A DNA stretch of 64,000 bases. Origin: Acetobacter nitrogenifigens DSM 23921 = NBRC 105050 (GTDB taxonomy: Bacteria; Pseudomonadota; Alphaproteobacteria; Acetobacterales; Acetobacteraceae). This document shows positions 44,838-54,260 of this stretch, one piece after another. Under the pieces are notes generated by a model. That model did no database searches and was not told where the DNA came from. It saw only the letters and a program-made list of their open reading frames with translations. How positions within the stretch are numbered: position 1 is the first letter of the stretch; the number at the start of each line of letters is the position of its first letter. The stretch lies in the NCBI RefSeq assembly GCF_000429165.1, contig NZ_AUBI01000002.1:248001-312000 (forward strand), in the 5' to 3' direction. The position numbers were made by a program, and so were the translations under genes.

Positions 44838-45791
44838 TCAGTAGCCGCTGCTGTTTGTCGCCGCAGGTTGGGTCTTGCTGGCCTTGGTCGGCAATTGCAG
44901 AACGCCCGGCTTTGGGGAGAGCGTTTTCTTCGTCGTGTCAGACGCGCCGGGATCGCCGCTCGGGAATATCGCGTCGGGTTCGGCTGAAGCCGCCGGGGCG
45001 GCGCTTGCAGCGGCAGCGGGCACGCCAACAGGCTCAGCGGTTGCAGCCGAGCCGGTCCCATCCGCAGTGGGAGCGTTTGCCGTCACTGTAGCGCCCACTC
45101 CAGCCCCGGACACAGCGGGAGCTGCGACGGAGGCAGCGGCCGCAGGCGGACTTTGCTGCGGCGAGCCGTCCAGAGACTGAGACTGGATAGCGCCGTCGGT
45201 CGGCATGCCGCCCGCGTCCACAAGCCAATCCCGCAGGTTACGTTTGATCTGGAACTCCAGCTCAACGTTCATGTCCTGCGTCATCTGCTTCGTCAGATCG
45301 TAGAGATTGCCTTCGCTGTCGGCGTTTCCCGAGTCGAGATTCGGCTTGAAATCGCGAGTGACGTGGGCCTCAGCGACGCCAAGCTGCTGCCCGGTCGGCG
45401 ACAGGATGTCGATATGCACGTCCATACGGCCCGACAGGGTTCCTCCGGGGCCGTGCACGATGGACGCCTGATCGATCGTAAACGTGGCGGAGCCGCTCTG
45501 CCCGGTCGCCGCAAGACGGTCCTGAGCCAATTGCAGCAAAGCCTGATCAGGAGGAATTGGCGCGCGCGAGGCTTCATCGCCAGTGGCTGGCGTCGCGTGG
45601 TCGATGGACTGCAACGTCGCGACGTTCAGATGGATCTGACCCAGATAGCCGAACTGGTAAGGCGGAAACGACCGGGGTTGCTCGTCGGAACAGGCGGAAA
45701 GGAAAGCCGGGGCGCCCAGCGCCGTCACACAGAGCGCCGACGCTCTGGCGAACGAAAGAAAACCGGCGAACCGGCGGCGATCACGTCTCAT
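44838..45791 (-). CDS. Probable lipoprotein of unknown function
   Basis: A 317-residue protein with a basic N-terminus and a lipobox LSAC near residue 34, so it is likely lipid-anchored. The folded part spans about residues 45-200 (PYQFGYLGQIHLNVATLQSID; LGVAEAHVTRDFKPNLDS; QDMNVELEFQIKRNLRDWL). The C-terminal third is Ala/Pro/Ser-rich and low in complexity. I recognise no characterised family. GGAGA precedes the ATG. It lies 245 bp after the unknown gene at 46037-47161 on the same strand. Confidence 0.75.
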   Translation of the reverse strand: MRRDRRRFAGFLSFARASALCVTALGAPAFLSACSDEQPRSFPPYQFGYLGQIHLNVATLQSIDHATPATGDEASRAPIPPDQALLQLAQDRLAATGQSGSATFTIDQASIVHGPGGTLSGRMDVHIDILSPTGQQLGVAEAHVTRDFKPNLDSGNADSEGNLYDLTKQMTQDMNVELEFQIKRNLRDWLVDAGGMPTDGAIQSQSLDGSPQQSPPAAAASVAAPAVSGAGVGATVTANAPTADGTGSAATAEPVGVPAAAASAAPAASAEPDAIFPSGDPGASDTTKKTLSPKPGVLQLPTKASKTQPAATNSSGY

Positions 45792-46036
45792 CCGAACTGT
45801 CTCCGTATCGGTGTCGCGACCGGCGTAGAGAAGTCAGCCGGATGCGATGGAATAGTTTGATCACTCCGCGCGATCCGTCCAGACGGATAATGCTGATCGG
45901 CGGCCCGCGCCCGCCCGACGTCTGCTCGATGGAGGCGAATCCCGACGTCAGCGTTCTCCTGTCTGGTGAAGGGCCGAGGTCGCGCGACGCAAAAGATCAT
46001 TCTGCAAAGACTCTAAACGCCGAGGGTCCAAACCGA

Positions 46037-47161
46037 TCATGCTTCCGGAACGCCGCCAGCAGTCGCCTCCCCCTCCGGCGTCGTCGCCGCCCCAACGAAA
46101 CGCCCCTGAAACGCGTCCCCTACCTGAGCCTCGCTCAGCAGGTCATCCACGGGTCCGGCTATCGCCGCGCCTGCTTCTGAACGAACGGTCTGGGCGGTCG
46201 TTCCGCCAAGAGACAGCAACGACGCCGACCCCAGAGAAAACCCGGCGGACATCCGCACGACCGTTTGCCTCGGCAGCGCCGCCGCACGCGCGGGATCGGC
46301 GGCGAACCAGGACAGCAGGCGACGCGGAAGGGCGTCAAGCGTCCCGGAAGCCGCGGCGCTGACGATCAGATCGACCTGCGGGCAATACAGAAAAGGCGAC
46401 GCGCCTTCCTTCGCCCCGAGTTCCGGAGCGACGCCAAGATAGAACACGGCGTTCACCTCCGGATCGACGAAGCGCGTCACGCTGAAGCCGTTTCCCACCA
46501 GGACATGATGACCCCGCAGAACCGAGCGCCCGGTAGGCGACAGCACGACCGGCTCCGCCTGCTCGGCCAACCCGTGGGCGGCGGGAAGCATCTGCTGCAA
46601 AACCGCGATGTCGAACACAACGCCGTCCTGCAAGGCAAGAGATGAGCGCTCTCCGTCGCTCCCGGCGCCGACCTGACGCAACGGAGGCTGCGACTCCAGC
46701 CAGCGATTCAGCAAGTCATCGCGCAGGAGCGCCGGCATGCGCGCGACGGCGGCTGGCGCGGCGCCCGAGATCGGACCCGGACACATCTCGCAAAAGACAG
46801 ACTTGCGCAGCGTATGAAAGAAAGGCGCAATCGCGCCGACGATCATCGACCGCTCCTCGGGCCTCAGATCCGCAAGGGCGCTGGCCCGGTAATTCAGCGT
46901 GCGGTCAAACAGCCAGAAGGCGTCGCGCCCCTCATCATCCCGCAGATACAACAGCGGCATGGGCAGCAACGCGGGCTCGAACGCCACAGCGCGCCATCCC
47001 GGATACAGGCGCGTGACGGGCTTCCCCCGGATACGCAGCGGGTAGTCCACCTGCCCCACGCGCACCATGAGGGCGCCCTTTTCAGGCTGGGCGCTTTGCT
47101 CTGGAGTCGATCGACCCGGGTTCTGGTCGGTCACGGGCCTCTCCTCCACAATCATGCCCAT
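46037..47161 (-). CDS. Protein of unknown function
   Basis: A 374-residue protein with an AGGAG ribosome site eight bases before the ATG. There is no signal peptide. It contains MVRVGQVDYPLRIRGKPVTRLYPGW, FWLFDRTLNYRASALADL, a CxxC in SVFCEMCPG, VLRGHHVLVGNGFSVTRFVD and SLLSLGGTTAQTVRSEAG. I cannot assign it to a family. It follows hslO by about 120 bp on the same strand, so it may share its transcript. A gene this long with a good ribosome site and normal codon use is very probably real. Confidence 0.72.
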   Translation of the reverse strand: MGMIVEERPVTDQNPGRSTPEQSAQPEKGALMVRVGQVDYPLRIRGKPVTRLYPGWRAVAFEPALLPMPLLYLRDDEGRDAFWLFDRTLNYRASALADLRPEERSMIVGAIAPFFHTLRKSVFCEMCPGPISGAAPAAVARMPALLRDDLLNRWLESQPPLRQVGAGSDGERSSLALQDGVVFDIAVLQQMLPAAHGLAEQAEPVVLSPTGRSVLRGHHVLVGNGFSVTRFVDPEVNAVFYLGVAPELGAKEGASPFLYCPQVDLIVSAAASGTLDALPRRLLSWFAADPARAAALPRQTVVRMSAGFSLGSASLLSLGGTTAQTVRSEAGAAIAGPVDDLLSEAQVGDAFQGRFVGAATTPEGEATAGGVPEA

Positions 47162-47284
47162 CGGCGTTTCTCCTGCGACCGGATCTGACGTCGAGAAGCG
47201 GCAACCCGCTCATGGGCTGTCCGGCTACGGCCGTTAGCGGCGCCCATTTGAACCCGCAAGACCTATGATTGTGTTACCGCGCGC

Positions 47285-48262
47285 TCACGCCGAACGCGGA
47301 CCGACCTCTTCGCGAGAAAAGCGGAAATCGACGTTGCAGAATTCACAGGTCATCACGATCCGGTCCTCGACGACCATGTGATCGAGCTCGTCCTCGGAAA
47401 AACGCCCCAGAATATCGACCAGCTTTGCGCGTGAGCAACGGCAGCCATATGCGAGCGCTCTCGGCTGCCCCACCCGCAGCGATTCCTCATGAAACAGCCG
47501 GTTGAGCAGTTTCTCGGGCGGAAGTCCGTCGTCCAGCAACTCCGCAGCCGTCAGGGTACGGGCGAGGATCGTCGCCGTTTCCCAGGCGTCTTCGTCTTCA
47601 GGCGCGGAAACCCGGCTGGCGCCGTCGCCGAAATCATCAGTCACGACGCCGCCTTCAGAGGCGATGCGCTCCAGAATCAGTCCGCCGGAACGCCAACCCT
47701 CCGACGTCCGTTCGCACGCCAGCATCAGCCAGCATGCATGCTGCTCGCTCGTTTCGAAATAATGCGTGGCCATGGCGGCGAGGTCGTCGCCGACGATTTC
47801 GACGATCCCCTGATGCCGATCCATATCCGCACCTTGATCGACGGTCAACGCCAGATACCCGTTGCCGAACAGTTCGCGATCGGAAGGCGTCGCAACCTCC
47901 CCCAGCAACGCTGGCAGAGCTTCTTCGTCACTGCGGGCGTAGAACCGCAGCGACCCGGCATCCGTGCAATCTGCGGCAAGCAGACTCAGCGGACCATCAC
48001 CCTTGACCTGTAACGAGAACGACCCCTGAAACTTCAACGCCGAGGAAAGCCCCGCGACAAGCGCCAGCGCCTTGCCTGCCAAAGCATTGACCTCGGGCGT
48101 ATTGTCATGGCGTGAGAGCAACGCGTCGGCCAGCGCCCCCAGACGAACCAGACGCCCACGCACCGGACGCCCTTCCAGATGAAACGGGGTGACGCCGCGC
48201 GGGACGACCATATCGGGAACGTCCGGACGTCCACGGTCCAGAAAAGCCGGCGTGTCGATCAT
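47285..48262 (-). CDS. hslO: Redox-regulated chaperone Hsp33
   Basis: Holdase activated by oxidation through loss of a zinc-bound cysteine cluster. The cluster is complete: CRCSR and, 31 residues on, CEFC, near the C-terminus. QVKGDGPLSLLAADCT and YLALTVDQGADMDRHQGIVEI are typical of the N-terminal domain. 325 residues. The ATG at 48262 has AGGAG eight bases upstream; an upstream in-frame start at 48358 is rejected. A terminator separates it from the argD-argF operon. Confidence 0.94.
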   Translation of the reverse strand: MIDTPAFLDRGRPDVPDMVVPRGVTPFHLEGRPVRGRLVRLGALADALLSRHDNTPEVNALAGKALALVAGLSSALKFQGSFSLQVKGDGPLSLLAADCTDAGSLRFYARSDEEALPALLGEVATPSDRELFGNGYLALTVDQGADMDRHQGIVEIVGDDLAAMATHYFETSEQHACWLMLACERTSEGWRSGGLILERIASEGGVVTDDFGDGASRVSAPEDEDAWETATILARTLTAAELLDDGLPPEKLLNRLFHEESLRVGQPRALAYGCRCSRAKLVDILGRFSEDELDHMVVEDRIVMTCEFCNVDFRFSREEVGPRSA

Positions 48263-48598
48263 CGTTGATACTCCTGCGAACGACCAGGGCCGAACGCGGC
48301 TTAGGGCATCCTTGTCCAACCAGACGGCAACAACCGACCGGCCACGGATGCTGGCCAAAACAAAAAACTGAGCCTTGTCTGCACGCCGGAGCGAACGGAC
48401 AAGGCTCTCTTGAACCAGACATGCTGGCGCACGCCATATGCAGCCTGCAGAAACCGCGCAGAAGGCTGGTTATCAGCGAGCCTTTTCGATGAGAGGCCGC
48501 CGCATAACGGCTGGACGAGGCGATCCCCATCGTCCTCGCTGCAGGCTGGCCGCAGCGACTGCCGACGATCCGCCGGAACCCGGCCCCAGCTCAACTGC
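48263..48598. other. Gap between hslO and the argF-linked small gene
   Basis: About 335 bp on the minus-strand path from the arg operon to hslO. It holds a clear terminator at 48352-48407 and, to its left, the hslO promoter region. No gene is evident; the open frames are shadows of one another. Confidence 0.5.
48352..48407 (-). terminator. Rho-independent terminator of the argD-argF-small gene operon
   Basis: On the minus strand GAGCCTTGTC pairs with GACAAGGCTC (10 bp) across an 18-nt loop and is followed directly by AGTTTTTTGTTTT. This is a classic intrinsic terminator. Confidence 0.75.
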
Positions 48599-48946
48599 TC
48601 AAAGCGAGGAGGTCAGGTCCGCCTCGACGGCCTCAAGAGACTGCTCGAACGCCATAAGCGCCTCCGGCGACAACGTAAAACCAGCCTTCAACGCACGCAG
48701 CAGCCCTTTGCGGCAGGCGTCGTGCGCGACGTCCAGATCGACAGGCCCGGTCGTATTGGCGAGGCAGCCGATGTAGGAATCTTTCAGCGGGCGCAACGCC
48801 TCGGCAGGCAGACCAAGCATCGCAAACGCCTTGTCGATTTCCGGTTCCAGCCATCCCGGTCCGGCGGACACGTCCTCCGTGGCGGACGGTCGCAGCGGCC
48901 CATCTTCCGGACCGCTTCCCAGCGCGCCTTTCCGTTCGCCCGTCAC
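48599..48946 (-). CDS. Small hypothetical protein coupled to argF
   Basis: A 115-residue soluble protein starting with GTG at 48946, which overlaps the argF stop by four bases; GAGGAG lies just upstream. It contains GPGWLEPEIDKAFAMLGLPAEALRPLKDSYIG and DLDVAHDACRKGLLRALKAGF. I do not recognise a family. The coupling to argF and the good ribosome site support a real gene. Confidence 0.65.
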   Translation of the reverse strand: MTGERKGALGSGPEDGPLRPSATEDVSAGPGWLEPEIDKAFAMLGLPAEALRPLKDSYIGCLANTTGPVDLDVAHDACRKGLLRALKAGFTLSPEALMAFEQSLEAVEADLTSSL

Positions 48947-49974
48947 TTCTCCTCCTCGCCGAAGCGGGTCCAGTTCTCGCCGCAGAGAGACCAGATCAAC
49001 AGGCCTTTCTGAGCGTGCAGCCGGTTCTCGGCCTCGTCAAACACAACCGATCGGGGGCTTTCGAACACCTCTTCGGTCACTTCATCCCCGATATGGGCAG
49101 GCAGGCAGTGCATGAAAAGGGCGTCAGGCGCAGCACAGGCCATCAGCGCGCGATCAACGCGATACGGCTCCAGCAAAGCGATCCGTTCAGCGGCGTCTTC
49201 GTCCGACATGCTGACCCACGTATCGGTCAGCACACAGTCGGCGCCGTCAACCGCCTCTCGCGGGTCGCAGGTGACATGTATCGCCCCACCCTGCTCAAGC
49301 GCCCAGGCGACGACATCCTTGTTCGGCGGAAGCTGGGCGGGCGTCGCAAGACGCAATGTGAAGCCAAAGCGCACGGCGGCCTCGATCAGCGAGGTCGCGA
49401 CGTTGTTGCCGTCGCCCACCCACGCCAAAGTACGACCGGCGATCGGTCCGCGATGTTCCTCAAACGTCATGACGTCGGCGAGGATCTGCACCGGATGCGA
49501 CGCAGGCGTCAGGCCGTTGATGACCGGAACGCTGCTCCATTGCGCCAGCTCGCGCAGGGCCGCGGCGCGGCCGGTTCGCAGCACGATGGCGTCGAGGAAG
49601 CGCGACAGCACGCGCGCGGTGTCGGGCACTGACTCGCCGCGTCCGAGCTGCGTCTCTGACGCAGACAGCACGACGACCTCTCCACCCAGTTGACGCACGC
49701 CGACTTCGAACGACACACGCGTCCGCGTGGATGGCTTGGACAGCAGCAGACCGACGCTGCGCCCGGCCAGCGGCGCAGCCGGGTGCAGAGGACGCGCGCG
49801 GTTACGCTGCATCCGCTTGACCCCTGACGCGACGTCAAGAATCTGTCGCAGCGTAGCGCCGTCCAGATCACGCAACTCGAGGAAGTGACGCGGCCCCGAA
49901 AGTTTCGGTGGCTCGGACGCGACCTCCACGGTCGCGCCGCCCCATACCGCTGCTGCGGTTGAAGCGGCGCTCAT
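48943..49974 (-). CDS. argF: Ornithine carbamoyltransferase
   Basis: Makes citrulline from ornithine and carbamoyl phosphate in arginine synthesis. The carbamoyl-phosphate motif KPSTRTRVSFEVGV (near residue 80) and the ornithine motif MHCLPAHIGDEVTEEV are intact; GDGNNVATSL is also typical. It has 343 residues with an N-terminal extension of about 25 residues before PRHFLELRDL. The start overlaps the argD stop (ATGA). The argD-argF order is normal for alphaproteobacteria. Confidence 0.95.
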   Translation of the reverse strand: MSAASTAAAVWGGATVEVASEPPKLSGPRHFLELRDLDGATLRQILDVASGVKRMQRNRARPLHPAAPLAGRSVGLLLSKPSTRTRVSFEVGVRQLGGEVVVLSASETQLGRGESVPDTARVLSRFLDAIVLRTGRAAALRELAQWSSVPVINGLTPASHPVQILADVMTFEEHRGPIAGRTLAWVGDGNNVATSLIEAAVRFGFTLRLATPAQLPPNKDVVAWALEQGGAIHVTCDPREAVDGADCVLTDTWVSMSDEDAAERIALLEPYRVDRALMACAAPDALFMHCLPAHIGDEVTEEVFESPRSVVFDEAENRLHAQKGLLIWSLCGENWTRFGEEEK

Positions 49975-51164
49975 TGCGCCGCCTCCAGAACTGTCGAACG
50001 GACCGCCGTCGCCGCTTGCCGCAGACGCGCCGCCGCTTCCTCACAATCCGCCTCGGTGATCACCAATGGCGGCGTCAGGCGCAGAACATTGTCGCCCGCT
50101 GTAACAACCAGCAGACCTGCGTCACGCGCCGCAGCCTGCACCTCGCCGACCTTCGGAACGCAACGCAGCCCGATCAGCAGACCCATGCCGCGCCGCTCCG
50201 AGAACACCTCGGGAAAGTCGCGTACGACGTCGTCCAGCAAACGACCGAGAAGCGCCGCCCGGTCATTGACCTGATCCAGAAATCCGGGAGCCAGCAGCAC
50301 GTCAAGAACAGCGTTGCCCGCAGCGCAGGCCAGTGGATTGCCGCCGAACGTCGTGCCATGCGACCCGGCGACGAGGTGACGCGCCACCTCCTCCGTCGCC
50401 AGAATCGCGCCAATCGGAAAGCCGCCGCCAAGCCCCTTGGCGCTGGACATGACATCCGGCGTCACGCCCGCCCATTCATGGGCGAACAGACGTCCGGTGC
50501 GACCCATGCCGGTCTGAACCTCATCAAAGCCGAGGAAAAGTCCGAACTCGTCACACGCAGCCCGCAGTTCGGTCAGGAAACGACGGTCCGCCGCTCTGAT
50601 TCCGCTTTCGCCCTGAATCGGCTCCAGCATGATACCCGCAGTCTCCGGCGTGATGGCGTCGCGCACGGCGTTCATGTTGTTCAGCGGCACATGATCGAAG
50701 CCGGGCGCGCGCTCTCCGAACCCGTCTAGATAGGTCGCATTGCCGGTGGCGGAGAGCATGCCGAGCGTACGCCCGTGGAAAGCCCCGTCGAAGCAGAGGA
50801 TACGCGTACGCTCCGGGTGGCCGGATTTCGCTTGCGCGCGGCGGATGGCTTTCACCATGCCTTCGTTCGCCTCTGCGCCCGAGTTGCAAAAAAAGACGCT
50901 GTCGGCAAAGGAATTGGCGACCAGACGCTCAGCCAGGCGCTCAGCCTGCGGAACACGAAACAGGTTCGAGACATGCATCACCTGCGCCGCCTGCCCGGTG
51001 ATGGCGGCGACCAGGTGCGGGTTGGCGTGCCCCAGAGAGCAGGTGGCTATGCCCGCTGCGAAATCGAGAAATCGTCGCCCGTCCGTCGCGTACAGCCAGG
51101 CGCCTTCGCCCCGCTCAAAAGCGAGGTCGGCGCGGTTGTAGGTCGGCATCAGGGCGGGAATCAT
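49971..51164 (-). CDS. argD: Acetylornithine aminotransferase
   Basis: PLP enzyme that makes N-acetylornithine; members often also serve in lysine synthesis. NRADLAFERGEGAWLYATDGRRFLDF at the start, FFCNSGAEANEGMVKAIR, FDEVQTGMGRTGRLFAHEW and the PLP lysine in SSAKGLGGGFPIGA are present. 397 residues. It opens the argD-argF operon; argF overlaps its end by four bases. Confidence 0.95.
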   Translation of the reverse strand: MIPALMPTYNRADLAFERGEGAWLYATDGRRFLDFAAGIATCSLGHANPHLVAAITGQAAQVMHVSNLFRVPQAERLAERLVANSFADSVFFCNSGAEANEGMVKAIRRAQAKSGHPERTRILCFDGAFHGRTLGMLSATGNATYLDGFGERAPGFDHVPLNNMNAVRDAITPETAGIMLEPIQGESGIRAADRRFLTELRAACDEFGLFLGFDEVQTGMGRTGRLFAHEWAGVTPDVMSSAKGLGGGFPIGAILATEEVARHLVAGSHGTTFGGNPLACAAGNAVLDVLLAPGFLDQVNDRAALLGRLLDDVVRDFPEVFSERRGMGLLIGLRCVPKVGEVQAAARDAGLLVVTAGDNVLRLTPPLVITEADCEEAAARLRQAATAVRSTVLEAAQ

Positions 51165-51316
51165 CGAATTTTACGCTTCTGTCTTACGTTAAACGGATGA
51201 AACGAAAACAGCCCGCTGCCGAAAGCAGTCGGGCGGCTCATTTCATATCTATGATGACGGCGCGACGGCTCGGAAGTCAAACTCCGTCGCTCTCGAAGAC
51301 CGCTTTTCTCGCACAG

Positions 51317-52666
51317 TTATCCGGCGAATGAACTGTAAAGCAGCTCCAGATTAAGCACGAGAATGATCGCCGCCACGATCCAGGCCACCGCCGCATAACC
51401 CAGCGAGATTGCGAACGTCCCCATACGTTTCCGGTCAGCGACGAACCAGACCAGTGGGATGACGGCGAAGGGCAACTGCATGGACAGCACGACCTGACTG
51501 AACATCAGCAGCTTGCCGACGCTCCGGTCGCCGAACAGGACGGTGGCGACGATGACCGGCACGATGGCGAGCCCGCGTGTCAACAGGCGTCGCGCCCACG
51601 GCGGCATACGCAACTGCACGAAGCCCTCCATGACGATCTGCCCTGCAAGCGTGCCGGTGATGGTCGAATTCGTGCCCGCCGCGAGCAGCGCCACCGCGAA
51701 CAGGGTGGAGGCAATCCCCATGCCCAGAACCGGCGAAAGCAGCCTGAACGCGTCTTCCAGTTCCGCTACGTCGCTGTGCGGACCGCCATGAAACGCGGCC
51801 GCCGCGACGATCAGGATGGCTGCGTTGACGAACAGCGCGAGCGTCAGGGCGATAGTGCTGTCCAGCGTCGCCCAGCGAAGCGCTTCCCGCCGACCAGAGG
51901 GAGTCCGCTCATAAGCGCGGGTCTGAACGATCGACGAGTGCAGATAGAGGTTATGCGGCATGACCGTCGCGCCGATAATGCCGATCGCGATGTACAGCAT
52001 CTTCGGGTCTGTCACGATCTGCGTCGTCGGGATGAAACCGCGCACGACGGCTGCGACCGGAGGCGCGGCGGCGACAAGCTGCACAGCGAAACACAGGGCG
52101 ATCACCATCAGAAGCGCGATGATCATCGCCTCCAGATACCGAAACCCCCGCCCCATCAACCCCAGCACCAGAAAGGCGTCGAGAGCCGAGACGAGAGCCC
52201 CGGCAAGCAGCGGCAGACCGAAAAGAAGCTGCAGGGCGATGGCCGCACCGATCACCTCGGCCAGATCGCAGGCGATAATCGCCAGCTCGCACGCGAGCCA
52301 CAGCAGAAGATTGATCGGACGCGGAAAGTAATCGCGGCACGACTGCGCCAGATCACGGTCGGTCGCTATGCCCAGCCGCGCTGACAGCGCCTGCAGGATC
52401 ACCGCCATGATGTTGGAGAGCAAAATTACGCTGAGCAGCTGATAGCCGAACCTCGCGCCGCCCTGCAGGTCGGTAGCCCAGTTGCCTGGGTCCATATACC
52501 CGACCGACACCAGATAGCCCGGCCCGACAAAGGCGAGGAAACGACGAAAGGCGGACGCGCCGCCAGACGGAACGCCGACGCTGCCGAACAGCGTGGACAG
52601 GCTCCGTTCTTCCAGACTGACGCGAGAACCGTCAGGGGATGACGGCGTCGACCAAAGCTTCAGCAC
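51317..52666 (-). CDS. mntH: Nramp-family Mn2+/Fe2+ transporter MntH
   Basis: Proton-coupled divalent metal importer with about 11 membrane helices. The metal-site motif [16 protein letters not shown] (helix 1) and [20 protein letters not shown] (helix 6 region) are intact. The GTG start at 52666 has GGAGAAG six bases upstream, giving 449 residues; longer frames to 52726 or 52858 lack a ribosome site. An AGCATGCT palindrome lies at 52722-52729 and could be part of a metal-regulator site. It diverges from the DUF1800 gene. Confidence 0.95.
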   Translation of the reverse strand: MLKLWSTPSSPDGSRVSLEERSLSTLFGSVGVPSGGASAFRRFLAFVGPGYLVSVGYMDPGNWATDLQGGARFGYQLLSVILLSNIMAVILQALSARLGIATDRDLAQSCRDYFPRPINLLLWLACELAIIACDLAEVIGAAIALQLLFGLPLLAGALVSALDAFLVLGLMGRGFRYLEAMIIALLMVIALCFAVQLVAAAPPVAAVVRGFIPTTQIVTDPKMLYIAIGIIGATVMPHNLYLHSSIVQTRAYERTPSGRREALRWATLDSTIALTLALFVNAAILIVAAAAFHGGPHSDVAELEDAFRLLSPVLGMGIASTLFAVALLAAGTNSTITGTLAGQIVMEGFVQLRMPPWARRLLTRGLAIVPVIVATVLFGDRSVGKLLMFSQVVLSMQLPFAVIPLVWFVADRKRMGTFAISLGYAAVAWIVAAIILVLNLELLYSSFAG

Positions 52667-52925
52667 GTGTGACTTCTCCGCAGGAGCCCGGCTTGTCCAC
52701 GCCCGACTCCGCACTTTATGCAGCATGCTATATTTTTGCGTCGCGTCAAAGCTCCATATGCGCCGCCCCCGGCAGCGCGAGCGGCGCTGGCGATCCGCAT
52801 CATCGGCTGCTGCGAAATGGAATGCAGTCTCCCAAGCGTGACAACCGGACGGGCGCATGCGCCGTCATCTCGCCACGTTTGCGCCCAAGGGTCGGGAACG
52901 ACGACGCGAGCGCGGAGAACTCATC

Positions 52926-54260
52926 ATGGAAGAATCCAGCGCCATAACGGGATTTGGCTGGGGGCGGCGTGGCGACGAGCCACTACCGGACACGCCTGTA
53001 ACGTGGCTCCGCGCGCAGACGCTCACACCGGATGCCGCGATCTTCACCGGCCTTGGCGAAAGCGCCGACGGTCTGATCGCCCTGCGCACGCAGCGCAGCG
53101 AAAAAATCCGGGACAACTCTCTGGTCAAACCCGTCTTTCAGGCTGAAGTCGCAGCCCAGATGGAACAACTTCTGGTTTCGGAACAACCTTTCCGGGAGAG
53201 GCTCGCCTGGTTCTGGTTCAACCACTTTACCGTCAGCCTGCGTCAGGGCGATACGCGCGCCGTGATCGGCGCCTACATGCGCGAGGCGATCCGCCCCAAT
53301 GTCACCGCGCGTTTTTCGGACATGACTCTGGCTGTGATGCGTCATCCGGCCATGCTCATGTATCTCGACAACACATCCTCGACGGGCCCTTCCAGCCCAG
53401 TCGGGCTAAAAGCCCATCGCGGCCTCAATGAGAACCTCGCGCGGGAATGTCTGGAACTGCACACAGTCTCGCCGCAGGCCGGGTACACTCAGGCGGACGT
53501 GACCGCGTTCGCCGCGGTCCTGACCGGCTGGACGGTGAACATGAACGCCGAGCGTCCGGGGTTTCAGTTTCGAGCCAACGCGCACGAACCTGGCGAAAAA
53601 ACCATTCTGGGACGAACCTTTCCCGAAGGAGAGGAAGGCGGCGTCGCGGCGTTGCAATTTCTGGCGACCCATCCGACGACATATCGTCACCTCGCCACGA
53701 AGCTGGTGGGGCATTTCGTCTCGGATGCACCGCCGCCTGCGGACGTCGCCCATGTGGCGGCCGCGCTGCACGATACACAGGGCGATCTGGGCGCGGCCGC
53801 TCTGGCGCTGATCGAACTGCGTCACGCCCCCCGCAGGCGCTCCGTCGGGGAACGGACCGACAAGTTCCGTACGCCGATGGATTTCGCCGTGGCCGCGATG
53901 CGGGCGCTCGACCGGGCTGGACCACGCCCATCTCCCGATGCGCCCCACTCTCCCGCGCACACGCTCGCCGGGGCGCTGGGCGCGCTGGGACAGCCGCTGT
54001 GGACGGCGCCCCTGCCCAATGGCTGGAGCGACCGCGCCGCCGACTGGTCGGCGCCCGCCGACATGATGGCTCGCGCAGACTGGGCTTATCGCATTTCGGC
54101 GGGCGTACATGAGGGAAATCCCCTCGACATCGCACACGCAACCCTCGGCCCCGCCCTGCGGCCCGCCACCATCGAGGCGATCCTCCACGCGGGCTCCCGT
54201 CAGGCCGGGTTGACCCTGCTGTTCTCGTCACCCGAATTTCAGAGGCGCCAGACATGTTGA
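52926..54260 (+). CDS. DUF1800 family protein
   Basis: A 444-residue member of DUF1800. WFWFNHFTVSLRQGD, MLMYLDNTSSTGPSS, NENLARECLELHTV and GYTQADVTAFAAVLTGWTV are the family's hallmarks. It has no evident signal peptide. The ATG at 52926 has GGAG upstream. The downstream DUF1501 gene overlaps it by seven bases; DUF1800-DUF1501 pairs are common in bacteria, and the pair's function is not known. Confidence 0.9.
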   Translation: MEESSAITGFGWGRRGDEPLPDTPVTWLRAQTLTPDAAIFTGLGESADGLIALRTQRSEKIRDNSLVKPVFQAEVAAQMEQLLVSEQPFRERLAWFWFNHFTVSLRQGDTRAVIGAYMREAIRPNVTARFSDMTLAVMRHPAMLMYLDNTSSTGPSSPVGLKAHRGLNENLARECLELHTVSPQAGYTQADVTAFAAVLTGWTVNMNAERPGFQFRANAHEPGEKTILGRTFPEGEEGGVAALQFLATHPTTYRHLATKLVGHFVSDAPPPADVAHVAAALHDTQGDLGAAALALIELRHAPRRRSVGERTDKFRTPMDFAVAAMRALDRAGPRPSPDAPHSPAHTLAGALGALGQPLWTAPLPNGWSDRAADWSAPADMMARADWAYRISAGVHEGNPLDIAHATLGPALRPATIEAILHAGSRQAGLTLLFSSPEFQRRQTC

